Positions 8,576 to 16,055 of a stretch of 64,000 bases of DNA are shown here, piece after piece (within the stretch, counting starts at the first letter, position 1; each line of letters begins with the position of its first letter). The notes below the pieces were generated by a model. It ran no database searches, was not told where the DNA came from, and was given only the letters and a program-made list of their open reading frames with translations. This stretch comes from Ancylobacter rudongensis (GTDB lineage: Bacteria; Pseudomonadota; Alphaproteobacteria; Rhizobiales; Xanthobacteraceae). The DNA lies in contig NZ_FMTP01000001.1 of NCBI RefSeq assembly GCF_900100155.1, positions 992,001 through 1,056,000 on the forward strand, in the 5' to 3' direction. The position numbers and the translations under genes are program-made.

Positions 8576-9325
8576 TTACTGGGCCGGGGCGTTCTTCAGC
8601 TTCTCGGCGCCAAGCTTTTCCAAACCGGCCTTTGTCTGCTGCTCGCGCTGCTCGGCCTCGGCCTTGAGCTGTTCCTGGCGGGCCTTCACCTGCTCCTGGA
8701 TCTTGGCGATCTGGCCTTCAAAGACCTTCGGGTCGGTCTGCGGGCCGTCATAGACCTTGGCGAAGTCGCCGAGCCCGATCGGGTAGGAAATCAGGCGCCC
8801 GACCGAATTGGCGACCTGCAGCGTCAGGCCGGGGGCCTTCTTCATGCGGTCGACGAAGCCCTGGTCGACCTGGATGTCGCCGCGGCAGAACTGCTGGTCG
8901 CACATCACGAAGGTGCCGAGAATCGGCTGCTCATTGGCGAGCGCGACGCGAAAGCCGTTGCGCAGCAGCAGGCCGGTCGGGAAGGCGACGGTAAACGCCT
9001 TCTTCGGGTCGTCCTGCACCTCGAACACGCCGAAGCGGACGAGGAACTGCCCGGTATCGGTGATGATGGTCTGCTCCAGCTCGCAGACGTTCTTGTTGAT
9101 CGAGGGCTCCTGGCGGCAGCGCTTCATCCACGGAATCGGGATCGCCGGAATCTGCTGCGGCGCGGCGGCCTGCTGGCCGGCGGCGGGCGCGGGCTGGGCG
9201 GCAGGGGCCGCCGGCTTGGCGGCGGGCTTGGCCGGCGCCGTCTGGGCGAGCGCGGCGCCGCTGGCGAAGGCCAGCGCCAGGGCGGCGCCAGCAAGGCTGC
9301 GCGCAAGAGTGGAGCGATGGATCAT
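8576..9325 (-). CDS. Invasion-associated locus B (IalB) family periplasmic protein
   Basis: Exported protein of 249 residues. It has a Sec signal peptide (LAGAALALAFASGAALAQ), an Ala/Pro/Gln-rich linker to about residue 60, then the IalB domain with four cysteines (KRCRQ, NVCELE, VMCDQQFCRGD) suited to disulfides. A Gln/Glu/Lys-rich C-terminal helix (about residues 205-245) looks like a coiled coil. Bartonella IalB affects erythrocyte invasion, but the family is widespread in free-living Hyphomicrobiales and its role there is unknown. Monocistronic and convergent with hspQ. The name should not be read as evidence of pathogenicity. Confidence 0.85.
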   Translation of the reverse strand: MIHRSTLARSLAGAALALAFASGAALAQTAPAKPAAKPAAPAAQPAPAAGQQAAAPQQIPAIPIPWMKRCRQEPSINKNVCELEQTIITDTGQFLVRFGVFEVQDDPKKAFTVAFPTGLLLRNGFRVALANEQPILGTFVMCDQQFCRGDIQVDQGFVDRMKKAPGLTLQVANSVGRLISYPIGLGDFAKVYDGPQTDPKVFEGQIAKIQEQVKARQEQLKAEAEQREQQTKAGLEKLGAEKLKNAPAQ

Positions 9326-9507
9326 GTCGAGTTCCTGTCGAGCGAACCGGGTAGAGAGAACAGCGGACGCCTCGCCGCCATAACGCGATCGTGGGGCTGT
9401 CTCAAGCGCAATTGAGGCGACAGAGTGACCCCGGGAAATATCGGTGTCTGGTTCATGCTAGAACTCGGCGGCAAATACGAGCCGAATCTCTGACCAGGAG
9501 CCGATGC

Positions 9508-11367
9508 GTGAGCGGTATCACCCGGCGGGCCTTTGCGCGCAACGTCTTAATTGCCGGCGGAACGGCACTCGGATACCCACTACTGGCGCCCGCGCGGGCG
9601 CAGGACAGTGCCGCCGCCGGGTCCGGCGTCACGTCAAACCCAAGCACCGCGAGCCACGGCATCGCCATGCACGGCGCGCCGCGGTATCCGGAGGGGTTTT
9701 CTCATTACCGCAGCGTCAATCCCGACGCCCCGAAGGGCGGCCGGCTGATCCAGGGCGCGGTCGCCTCCTTCGACAGCCTGAACCCGTTCATCGTGCGCGG
9801 CTCCGCCCCGCCCTTTGTGCGCTGGAACATCGTCGAAAGCCTGATGGCGCGCAGCCCGGACGAGGCCTTCACCTGCTATGGCCTGCTGGCCCGCCAAGTG
9901 GAGACCGACGCGGCGCGTTCCTATGTCGCCTTCGAGATCGACCCGCGCGCGCGCTTTGCCGACGGCGCGCCGGTGACGGCGGACGACGTGCTGTTCTCGT
10001 TCGAACTGCTGCGCGCCAAGGGGCGGCCGAACCACCGCACCTATTACGGCAAGGTGGCGAAGGCGGAAGTCACCGGCCCGCTCGCCATCTGCTTCACCTT
10101 CGGCGTGGTCGACCGCGAATTGCCGCTGATCCTCGCGCTGATGCCGGTGCTGGCCCGCCACGCCACCGATCCCGAGACCTTCGAGCAGACCAGCTTCAAG
10201 GCGCCGCTCGGCAGCGGCCCCTACACCGTGGCCGAGGTGAAGCCGGGCGAGACGGTGCTGCTGGCAAGAGCGCCCGCCTATTGGGGCGCGGAACTGCCGG
10301 TCAATCGCGGCAATTTCAATTTCGATAGCCTGCGCTATGACTTCTACCGGGATGTGAATGCGCAGTTTGAAGCCTTCAAGCGCGGCCTCTACGACATTCG
10401 CTACGAGACCGACCCCGGCCGCTGGAAGACCGGCTACGACTTTCCGGCCGTGCGCGACGGGCGCATCGTCACCGAGGAAGTCGCCACCGGCACGCCCAAG
10501 CCCTATTCGGCGCTGATCTTCAACATGCGCCGCCCGTATTTCACGGACGCGCGGGTGCGCCAGGCGATGGTCGAGCTGTTCGACTTCGAATGGGCCAACC
10601 AGAACCTCTATTTCGGCCTCTACCGCCGCAATGGCAGCTTCTACGACGATTCCGAGCTGTCCTGCCTCGGCCGCCCGGCCGATCCGCGCGAGCAGGCCTT
10701 GCTCGCCCCCTATGCCGACGCCGTGCTGCCTGAGGTGATGGACGGCTCCTGGCACGCCCCGCGCTCGGACGGTTCGGGCCGCGACCGCACGCGCCTGCGC
10801 CAGGCGCTGGACCTGTTCGCCGCCGCCGGCTGGGAGCTGAAGGCCGGCACGCTGACCAGCCGCGCCACCGGCCAGCCCTTCGCCCCGGAACTTCTCGTCG
10901 GCACCAAGGACCAGGAGCGGCTGGCGCTGGCCTATCAGAACATGCTGCGCCGCGCCGGCGTGCGGCTGAACATCCGCCTCGTCGACAATGTGCAGTTCGA
11001 GGCCCGCAAGCAGACCTATGACTACGACGTGGTGCCCTATATCTGGGACCAGTCGCTCTCACCCGGCAATGAGCAGGCGTTCTATTTCGGCTCCGCCGCC
11101 GCCGACACACCCGGCACGCGCAACTTCATGGGGCTGAAGAGCCCGGCGGCGGACGCGATGATCGAGGCGCTGCTGGCGGCGCGCGAGCGGGAGCATTTCG
11201 TCTCGGCGGTGCGGGCGCTCGACCGGGTGCTGATTTCCGCCGGTTTCTCGGTGCCGCTGTTCTACACGCCGGGCCAATGGATCGCGCGCTGGCGCAAGGT
11301 GGAGCGGCCGCAGACGCTGGCGCTTTCCGGCACGCTGGCGGAAAGCTGGTGGCAGGCAAAGCCATAA
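9508..11367 (+). CDS. ABC transporter substrate-binding protein, family 5 (YejA-like peptide/microcin C type), Tat-exported
   Basis: Periplasmic solute-binding protein of 619 residues. The start is the GTG at 9508, with AGGAG 7 nt upstream; codons before it belong to a non-conserved extension. The N-terminus TRRAFARNVLIAGG followed by a hydrophobic run and APARAQD is a twin-arginine signal. The mature part begins HGIAMHGAPRYPEGFSHY, and continues with GRLIQGAVASFDSLNPF and the PVTADDVLFSFE region typical of family 5 and YejA proteins. No permease or ATPase genes adjoin it, so it either partners a distant yejBEF-like system or acts as an orphan. Oligopeptide binding is inferred. Confidence 0.88.
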   Translation: MSGITRRAFARNVLIAGGTALGYPLLAPARAQDSAAAGSGVTSNPSTASHGIAMHGAPRYPEGFSHYRSVNPDAPKGGRLIQGAVASFDSLNPFIVRGSAPPFVRWNIVESLMARSPDEAFTCYGLLARQVETDAARSYVAFEIDPRARFADGAPVTADDVLFSFELLRAKGRPNHRTYYGKVAKAEVTGPLAICFTFGVVDRELPLILALMPVLARHATDPETFEQTSFKAPLGSGPYTVAEVKPGETVLLARAPAYWGAELPVNRGNFNFDSLRYDFYRDVNAQFEAFKRGLYDIRYETDPGRWKTGYDFPAVRDGRIVTEEVATGTPKPYSALIFNMRRPYFTDARVRQAMVELFDFEWANQNLYFGLYRRNGSFYDDSELSCLGRPADPREQALLAPYADAVLPEVMDGSWHAPRSDGSGRDRTRLRQALDLFAAAGWELKAGTLTSRATGQPFAPELLVGTKDQERLALAYQNMLRRAGVRLNIRLVDNVQFEARKQTYDYDVVPYIWDQSLSPGNEQAFYFGSAAADTPGTRNFMGLKSPAADAMIEALLAAREREHFVSAVRALDRVLISAGFSVPLFYTPGQWIARWRKVERPQTLALSGTLAESWWQAKP

Positions 11368-11537
11368 CGTCCCGCGCGCGGGTGCGGGGCCTGACCGCCA
11401 CATCGGGCTAAAACCGCGTCATCGTGCGCATGAAGCGCTGGACAGCCGCGCCCGAACGCGGTCCTTAAGGGCAATGCGCACGGGCGGCCAGCGAAGATGG
11501 GCCGTCGGTGCCCGAATGAAGTGCTGGAGCGAAGTCC

Positions 11538-11846
11538 ATGCGTTACGCCGTCCTTTCCGTCGCCGCTCTCCTCGTCGCGGGCCTTTCCCCTGCCGGCGCG
11601 CAGCAGCCGATCGAGGTGCATCCGAACAAGCCGGCCGGGGGCGGGCTGGAGATCAGCATTCCGCCGATCAACAACCCGAACTATCTCGATTACGGCCCGC
11701 TGCCGGACAAGCCGGGGGCGGACAAGAGCCAGGACTACATGGAGCAGGCCGGCGGCAATTACGAGAATCTGAGCGGCCCCGGCTCGGATGTCGATGCCGA
11801 CGTGATGCCCGACAGCGACGGCGCCTATGAGAGCCCGCTCGACTGA
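11538..11846 (+). CDS. Small secreted protein of unknown function
   Basis: I do not recognise this 102-residue protein. It has a clear Sec signal peptide (VAALLVAGLSPAGAQQ, cleavage near residue 21). The mature part of about 80 residues is rich in Pro, Gly, Asn, Asp and Tyr (ISIPPINNPNYLDYGP, then an acidic tail DVDADVMPDSDGAYE), has no cysteine, and looks largely disordered and acidic. The start ATG at 11538 is the only sensible one. It lies 170 bp after the substrate-binding gene and is followed by a repeat cluster, so it is probably its own unit. Coding potential rests on the signal peptide and on the frame's length. Confidence 0.6.
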   Translation: MRYAVLSVAALLVAGLSPAGAQQPIEVHPNKPAGGGLEISIPPINNPNYLDYGPLPDKPGADKSQDYMEQAGGNYENLSGPGSDVDADVMPDSDGAYESPLD

Positions 11847-11878
11847 ACCGGCGCGATAGAGGCGAGGCGGTGTAAGCC

Positions 11879-12022
11879 GTCATCCCGGCCGCAGCCGCAG
11901 GCGGCGAGCCGGGGCCCCTCTCTGCTTGGTCATCCCGGAAGAACCGCAGGTCCTCTCCGGGATCGCGCCCCCATCCTGGGAACGATCCCGGCCCTCCGCC
12001 TTCGGCTGCGGCCGGGATCACG
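11879..12022. repeat. Cluster of GTCATCCCGG palindromic repeats
   Basis: Three imperfect palindromes lie side by side between the small secreted gene and the end of mfd: 11879-11914, 11929-11966 and 11983-12022. Each opens with (GT)(C)ATCCCGG or GATCCCGG and closes with an inverted CCGGG(AT). The last has 10-bp perfect arms GATCCCGGCC/GGCCGGGATC. Related units occur at 22666, 24997 and 35691 in the window. They can fold as hairpins and may help terminate mfd transcripts. Confidence 0.6.
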
Positions 12023-12070
12023 GCTGGCCCCGCGAGGGCGGCGGCCTACGCCGCCCTTCCCGCGAGGCGG

Positions 12071-15000
12071 CTAAGCCGCCTTCGCCCCCTGCTCGGCAAT
12101 TTTCGCCAGCTCTTTCAGAATGCCGGCGCTGCCCTTGAGCCGCGCATTGGCGCTCGGCCAGTCCTCCGAGAACATCACCTTGCCGTCGGGCCGCATCTTC
12201 GCCACCACATGCGGCTTGCCGACATAGGTGATGAAGCCGGCCGGGTTGGGGAAGCGCCCGTCGCGGAAGGTCAGCACCATGCCGCGCGGGCCGGCATCCA
12301 CCTTCTCCACATTGGCGCGGCGGCACAGCGCCTTGATCCCCACCAGCTTGAGCAGCTGCTCCACCTCTTCGGGCAGCGTGCCGAAGCGGTCGACCATTTC
12401 CGCGCCCATGGCCTCGATCTCGGCGTCGGTCTCCATGTCGGCCAGCCGGCGATAGAGGCTAAGGCGGACATGCAGGTCGGTCACATAGTCCTCGGGGATC
12501 AGCACCGGCGTGCCGATGGAGATGGTGGGCGACCACTTGTCGGCCACCGGCGCGGTGATTCCGGCCTTGAGGTTGGCGATCGCCTCCTCCAGCATCTCCT
12601 GATAGAGCTCGTAGCCGACCTCCTTGATATGGCCGGACTGTTCGTCGCCCAGCAAATTGCCGGCACCGCGAATGTCGAGGTCGTGGCTGGCGAGCTGGAA
12701 GCCCGCCCCCAGCGTGTCCAGCGACTGCAGCACTTTCAGCCGGCGGTCGGCCTGCGCCGTCACCTGCTTCTGCGCCGGCAAAGTGAAGATGGCATAGGCT
12801 CGGGTCTTGGAACGGCCGACGCGCCCGCGCAGCTGGTACAGCTGGGCGAGGCCGAACATGTCGGCGCGGTGGATGATCAGCGTATTGGCGGTGGGGATGT
12901 CGAGGCCGGATTCGACGATGGTGGTGGAGAGCAGCACGTCGAACTGCCCGTCATAGAAGGCGGACATGATCTCTTCGAGCTGCGTCGCCGCCATCTGGCC
13001 ATGGGCGACGGCCACCTTCACCTCCGGCACCGCCTTGTCGAGGAAGTCCTTCACCTCGGCGAGGTCCTCGATGCGCGGGCAGACATAGAAGCTCTGGCCG
13101 CCGCGATAGCGCTCGCGCAGCAGCGCCTCGCGCACAATCAGCGGGTCGAACGGGGTGATGAAACTGCGCACCGCCAGCCGGTCCACCGGCGGCGAGGCGA
13201 TGATGGAGAGTTCGCGCACCCCGGTCATCGCCAGCTGCAGCGTGCGCGGAATCGGCGTGGCGGTCAGGGTCAGCACATGCACCTCGGCGCGCATCTGCTT
13301 CAGCCGCTCCTTGTGGCTGACGCCGAAATGCTGCTCCTCATCGACGATGACGAGGCCGAGGTCGCGGAACGCGATCGCCTTGCCCAGCAGCGCATGGGTG
13401 CCGACCACGATGTCGACCGTGCCGTCGGCAAGGCCCTTCTTGGTCTCGGAAAGCTCCTTGCCGGTGACGAGGCGCGAGGCCTGCCGCACCACGACGGGCA
13501 GCCCCTTGAAGCGCTCGGAAAAGGTCTTGAAGTGCTGGCGCGCCAGCAGCGTGGTTGGCACCACCACCGCCACCTGCTTGCCGTTCAGCGCCACGGCGAA
13601 GGCGGCGCGCAGCGCCACCTCGGTCTTGCCGAAGCCGACATCGCCGCACACCAGACGGTCCATCGGGTGGCCGGAGCCGAGATCGTCGAACACCGCCTCG
13701 ATGGCGGCTTCCTGGTCCTCGGTCTCCTCATAGGGGAAGCGGGCGCGGAACTCGTCATAGAGGCCCGGTGCCGGCACCAGCCGGGGCGCCTCCTGGGTAT
13801 GGCGCTGCGCCGCGACCTTGATCAGCTCGGCCGCCATCTCGCGGATGCGGCTCTTCATCCGCGCCTTGCGCGCCTGCCAGCCGCCGCCGCCCAGCCGGTC
13901 GAGCTGCGCCTCGGTATCCTCCGAGCCATAGCGCGAGAGAAGTTCGAGGTTTTCTACCGGCAGGAAGAGCTTGGAGCCTTCCGCATAGTGGATTTCCAGG
14001 CAGTCATGCGGCGCGCCCATCGCCTCGATGGTCTTCAGCCCGATGAAGCGGCCAATGCCATGGTCGACATGCACGACGAGGTCGCCGGCGGTCAGCGCGC
14101 CCAGTTCCGCGATCACGTCCTGCGGCCGGCGGCCCTTGCGCTTGGGCCGCACGAGGCGGTCGCCGAGAATGTCCTGCTCGCCGATGATGGCGAGGGAATC
14201 GGTCTCGAACCCGTTCTCGATGCCAAGCACGGCGAGCGCGATGGTGCCCTTGGGCAGCGCTTCGGCAGCGTCGCGCGAGCCCACCGTCTGCGTGCCCTTG
14301 AGGCCGTGATCGGCCAGCACGGTGGCAAGACGGTCGCGCGAGCCATCCGACCAGGCGGCAAGGATGGTGCGTTTGGATTTCGCCAGATCGCGCAGATAGG
14401 CGGCGGCGATGTCGAACAGCGCCGCCTCAGGGTCGGCCCGCTCCGGCGCGAAGGAGCGCGCGGTGCGGCCGTCGAGGTCGATCACGTCCTTCGATTCCGG
14501 CAGCGCATAGGCGGAAATCGCGAGGTTGCGCGCGCTCTCGCGGTGGGCCTTCCACTCCTCCGCCGTGAGATAGAGCGCGTCCGGCGGCAGCGGCTTGTAG
14601 GGCACCGCCCCGCCACCATGCTCCAGCCCGTGCCGGCGGGCGTCGTAATAATCGGCGATCTGTTCGAGCCGCGAGGCGGCGGCCTCGTCGCCCTGCGCCT
14701 CCATCACCACCGGGGCGTCGGGGGCGTAGTCGAACAGCGTGTCGAGCCCTTCATGGAACAGCGGCAGCCAGTGCTCCATGCCGGGATAGCGCCGGCCCTC
14801 GCTCACCGCCTCATAGAGCAGGTCGCCGCGCGGCGCCGCGCCGAAGGCGGCGACATAGGCCATGCGGAAGCGCTTCATCGTCTCGCTGGTGAGCTGCAAT
14901 TCGCTCATCGGCACGAGGTCGAGCGACCGCATCTGCATGGCGGTGCGCTGGGTCTCGGGATCGAAGGAGCGGATCGATTCCAGCGTGTCGCCGAAGAAGT

Positions 15001-15586
15001 CGAGCCGCACCGGCAGCGGCATGCCCGGTGGGAACAGATCGACAATGCCGCCGCGCACCGCATATTCGCCGGTGTCGCGCACGGTGGAGGTGCGCTGGAA
15101 GCCGTTGATCTCCGCCCAGCCGACCACCTCGTCGAGCGACAGCGCATTGCCCGGCGCCGCCGAGAAGGACTGGGTGGCGATGAGGGCGCGCCGGGGCACG
15201 CGCTGCAGCGCGGCGTTGACCGTGGTCAGCACGATGGTGCCGGCCTCGCGGCCCTTCACCCGGGCGAGCCGGGCCAGCGTCGTCATCCGGCGGGCGATGA
15301 TCGCGGCGTTGGGCGAGGCGCGGTCATAGGGCAGGCAGTCCCAGGCCGGGAAGGGCAGCACCTCGACGCCCGGCGCGAAGAAGCCGAGCGCGCGCTCCAG
15401 CTCCGCCATCCGCTCGGTGTCGCGGCAGATCACCATCAGCGTCGGCCAGGGCGCGTCGTCCTGCGCCGCCAGAGCGCGGGCGAGATCGGCGACGACCAGC
15501 CCCTCCATGCCGGCGGGCACATTGGCGAGGGTCAGCGTCCGGCCGGGGGCCAGCCGTTTGGTCAGCGAGGCAAGGGGCGTCTTCAT
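12071..15586 (-). CDS. mfd: Transcription-repair coupling factor Mfd
   Basis: ATP-dependent translocase of 1171 residues that pushes stalled RNA polymerase off DNA lesions and recruits UvrA. Order: UvrB-like N-terminal module, RNA polymerase interaction domain (GDLVVHVDHGIGRFIGL is the classic CarD-like start), superfamily-2 helicase with Walker A GDVGFGKTEVALRAAFA, VDEEQHFGV box, ATPIPRTLQLAM and QLRGRVGRS, then the C-terminal TRCF domain (LGDEQSGHIKEVGYELY). The start MKTPLASLTKRLAPG at 15586 is chosen because the upstream extension overlaps sdhE. It follows sdhE by 13 bp on the same strand, an arrangement common in this order. uvrA, its partner, lies 20 kb away. Confidence 0.97.
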   Translation of the reverse strand: MKTPLASLTKRLAPGRTLTLANVPAGMEGLVVADLARALAAQDDAPWPTLMVICRDTERMAELERALGFFAPGVEVLPFPAWDCLPYDRASPNAAIIARRMTTLARLARVKGREAGTIVLTTVNAALQRVPRRALIATQSFSAAPGNALSLDEVVGWAEINGFQRTSTVRDTGEYAVRGGIVDLFPPGMPLPVRLDFFGDTLESIRSFDPETQRTAMQMRSLDLVPMSELQLTSETMKRFRMAYVAAFGAAPRGDLLYEAVSEGRRYPGMEHWLPLFHEGLDTLFDYAPDAPVVMEAQGDEAAASRLEQIADYYDARRHGLEHGGGAVPYKPLPPDALYLTAEEWKAHRESARNLAISAYALPESKDVIDLDGRTARSFAPERADPEAALFDIAAAYLRDLAKSKRTILAAWSDGSRDRLATVLADHGLKGTQTVGSRDAAEALPKGTIALAVLGIENGFETDSLAIIGEQDILGDRLVRPKRKGRRPQDVIAELGALTAGDLVVHVDHGIGRFIGLKTIEAMGAPHDCLEIHYAEGSKLFLPVENLELLSRYGSEDTEAQLDRLGGGGWQARKARMKSRIREMAAELIKVAAQRHTQEAPRLVPAPGLYDEFRARFPYEETEDQEAAIEAVFDDLGSGHPMDRLVCGDVGFGKTEVALRAAFAVALNGKQVAVVVPTTLLARQHFKTFSERFKGLPVVVRQASRLVTGKELSETKKGLADGTVDIVVGTHALLGKAIAFRDLGLVIVDEEQHFGVSHKERLKQMRAEVHVLTLTATPIPRTLQLAMTGVRELSIIASPPVDRLAVRSFITPFDPLIVREALLRERYRGGQSFYVCPRIEDLAEVKDFLDKAVPEVKVAVAHGQMAATQLEEIMSAFYDGQFDVLLSTTIVESGLDIPTANTLIIHRADMFGLAQLYQLRGRVGRSKTRAYAIFTLPAQKQVTAQADRRLKVLQSLDTLGAGFQLASHDLDIRGAGNLLGDEQSGHIKEVGYELYQEMLEEAIANLKAGITAPVADKWSPTISIGTPVLIPEDYVTDLHVRLSLYRRLADMETDAEIEAMGAEMVDRFGTLPEEVEQLLKLVGIKALCRRANVEKVDAGPRGMVLTFRDGRFPNPAGFITYVGKPHVVAKMRPDGKVMFSEDWPSANARLKGSAGILKELAKIAEQGAKAA

Positions 15587-15599
15587 GTCGTCGGGGTCT

Positions 15600-15896
15600 T
15601 CATATCTCGGGAACGCCCTCTCCCGACAGGTGGAACTGGCGGAAGCGGTGGAAAAGCGGGGTGTCGAATTCAGGCGCCGGCGGGGCGCCGCCGAGCCAGC
15701 CATAGAGGTCGGGGTCCTCGACCTCGATCAGCAGCTCGAAGGCGGCGACGTCCTCCTCGCTCAACTCGCCGATGCAGGCATCGGCGAAGCGGCCCATCAG
15801 CAGGTCCATCTCGCGGGTGCCGCGATGCCAGGAGCGGTAGAGAATGCGGCGGCGGCGGGCATCAAGGCCCGCGCTGGAGCGCGTGGTGCCGGTCAT
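15600..15896 (-). CDS. sdhE: FAD assembly factor SdhE (succinate dehydrogenase flavinylation)
   Basis: Cytoplasmic protein of 98 residues of the SdhE/YgfY/Sdh5 family that promotes covalent FAD attachment to SdhA. The conserved RGTRE (RGxxE, about residues 25-29) and the MDLLMGRFAD and ELLIEVEDPDLYGWL helices are present. Ribosome site GAGG lies 7 nt before the ATG. It is the first gene of the sdhE-mfd pair and is divergent from recG across 159 bp, which probably carries both promoters. Confidence 0.93.
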   Translation of the reverse strand: MTGTTRSSAGLDARRRRILYRSWHRGTREMDLLMGRFADACIGELSEEDVAAFELLIEVEDPDLYGWLGGAPPAPEFDTPLFHRFRQFHLSGEGVPEI

Positions 15897-16055
15897 GTCG
15901 AGACCTCGGTGGCGGGGCGCCGGAAATGCGACGCGCGGAAGGCGGTGGTTCTAGCGCGCAAGGGCGCCGCTGTCAGGTGGCTTGTCGGAATGGCTGATGC
16001 GAGGGCCGACAGGACGATTGCGAAGCGCCCGCCCTTCGTCCACCTTCCCGGCATC

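Noticed and set aside
8576-9325. Reading the IalB-family gene as a virulence factor.
   Set aside because: The family is common in free-living alphaproteobacteria and nothing else in the window suggests a pathogen.
12209-15997. Open plus-strand frame of 1262 codons running opposite mfd and sdhE.
   Set aside because: It is the antisense shadow of mfd. Arg/His/Gln/Gly-rich, low-complexity composition typical of antisense frames in high-GC DNA, no domains, and mfd is certain.
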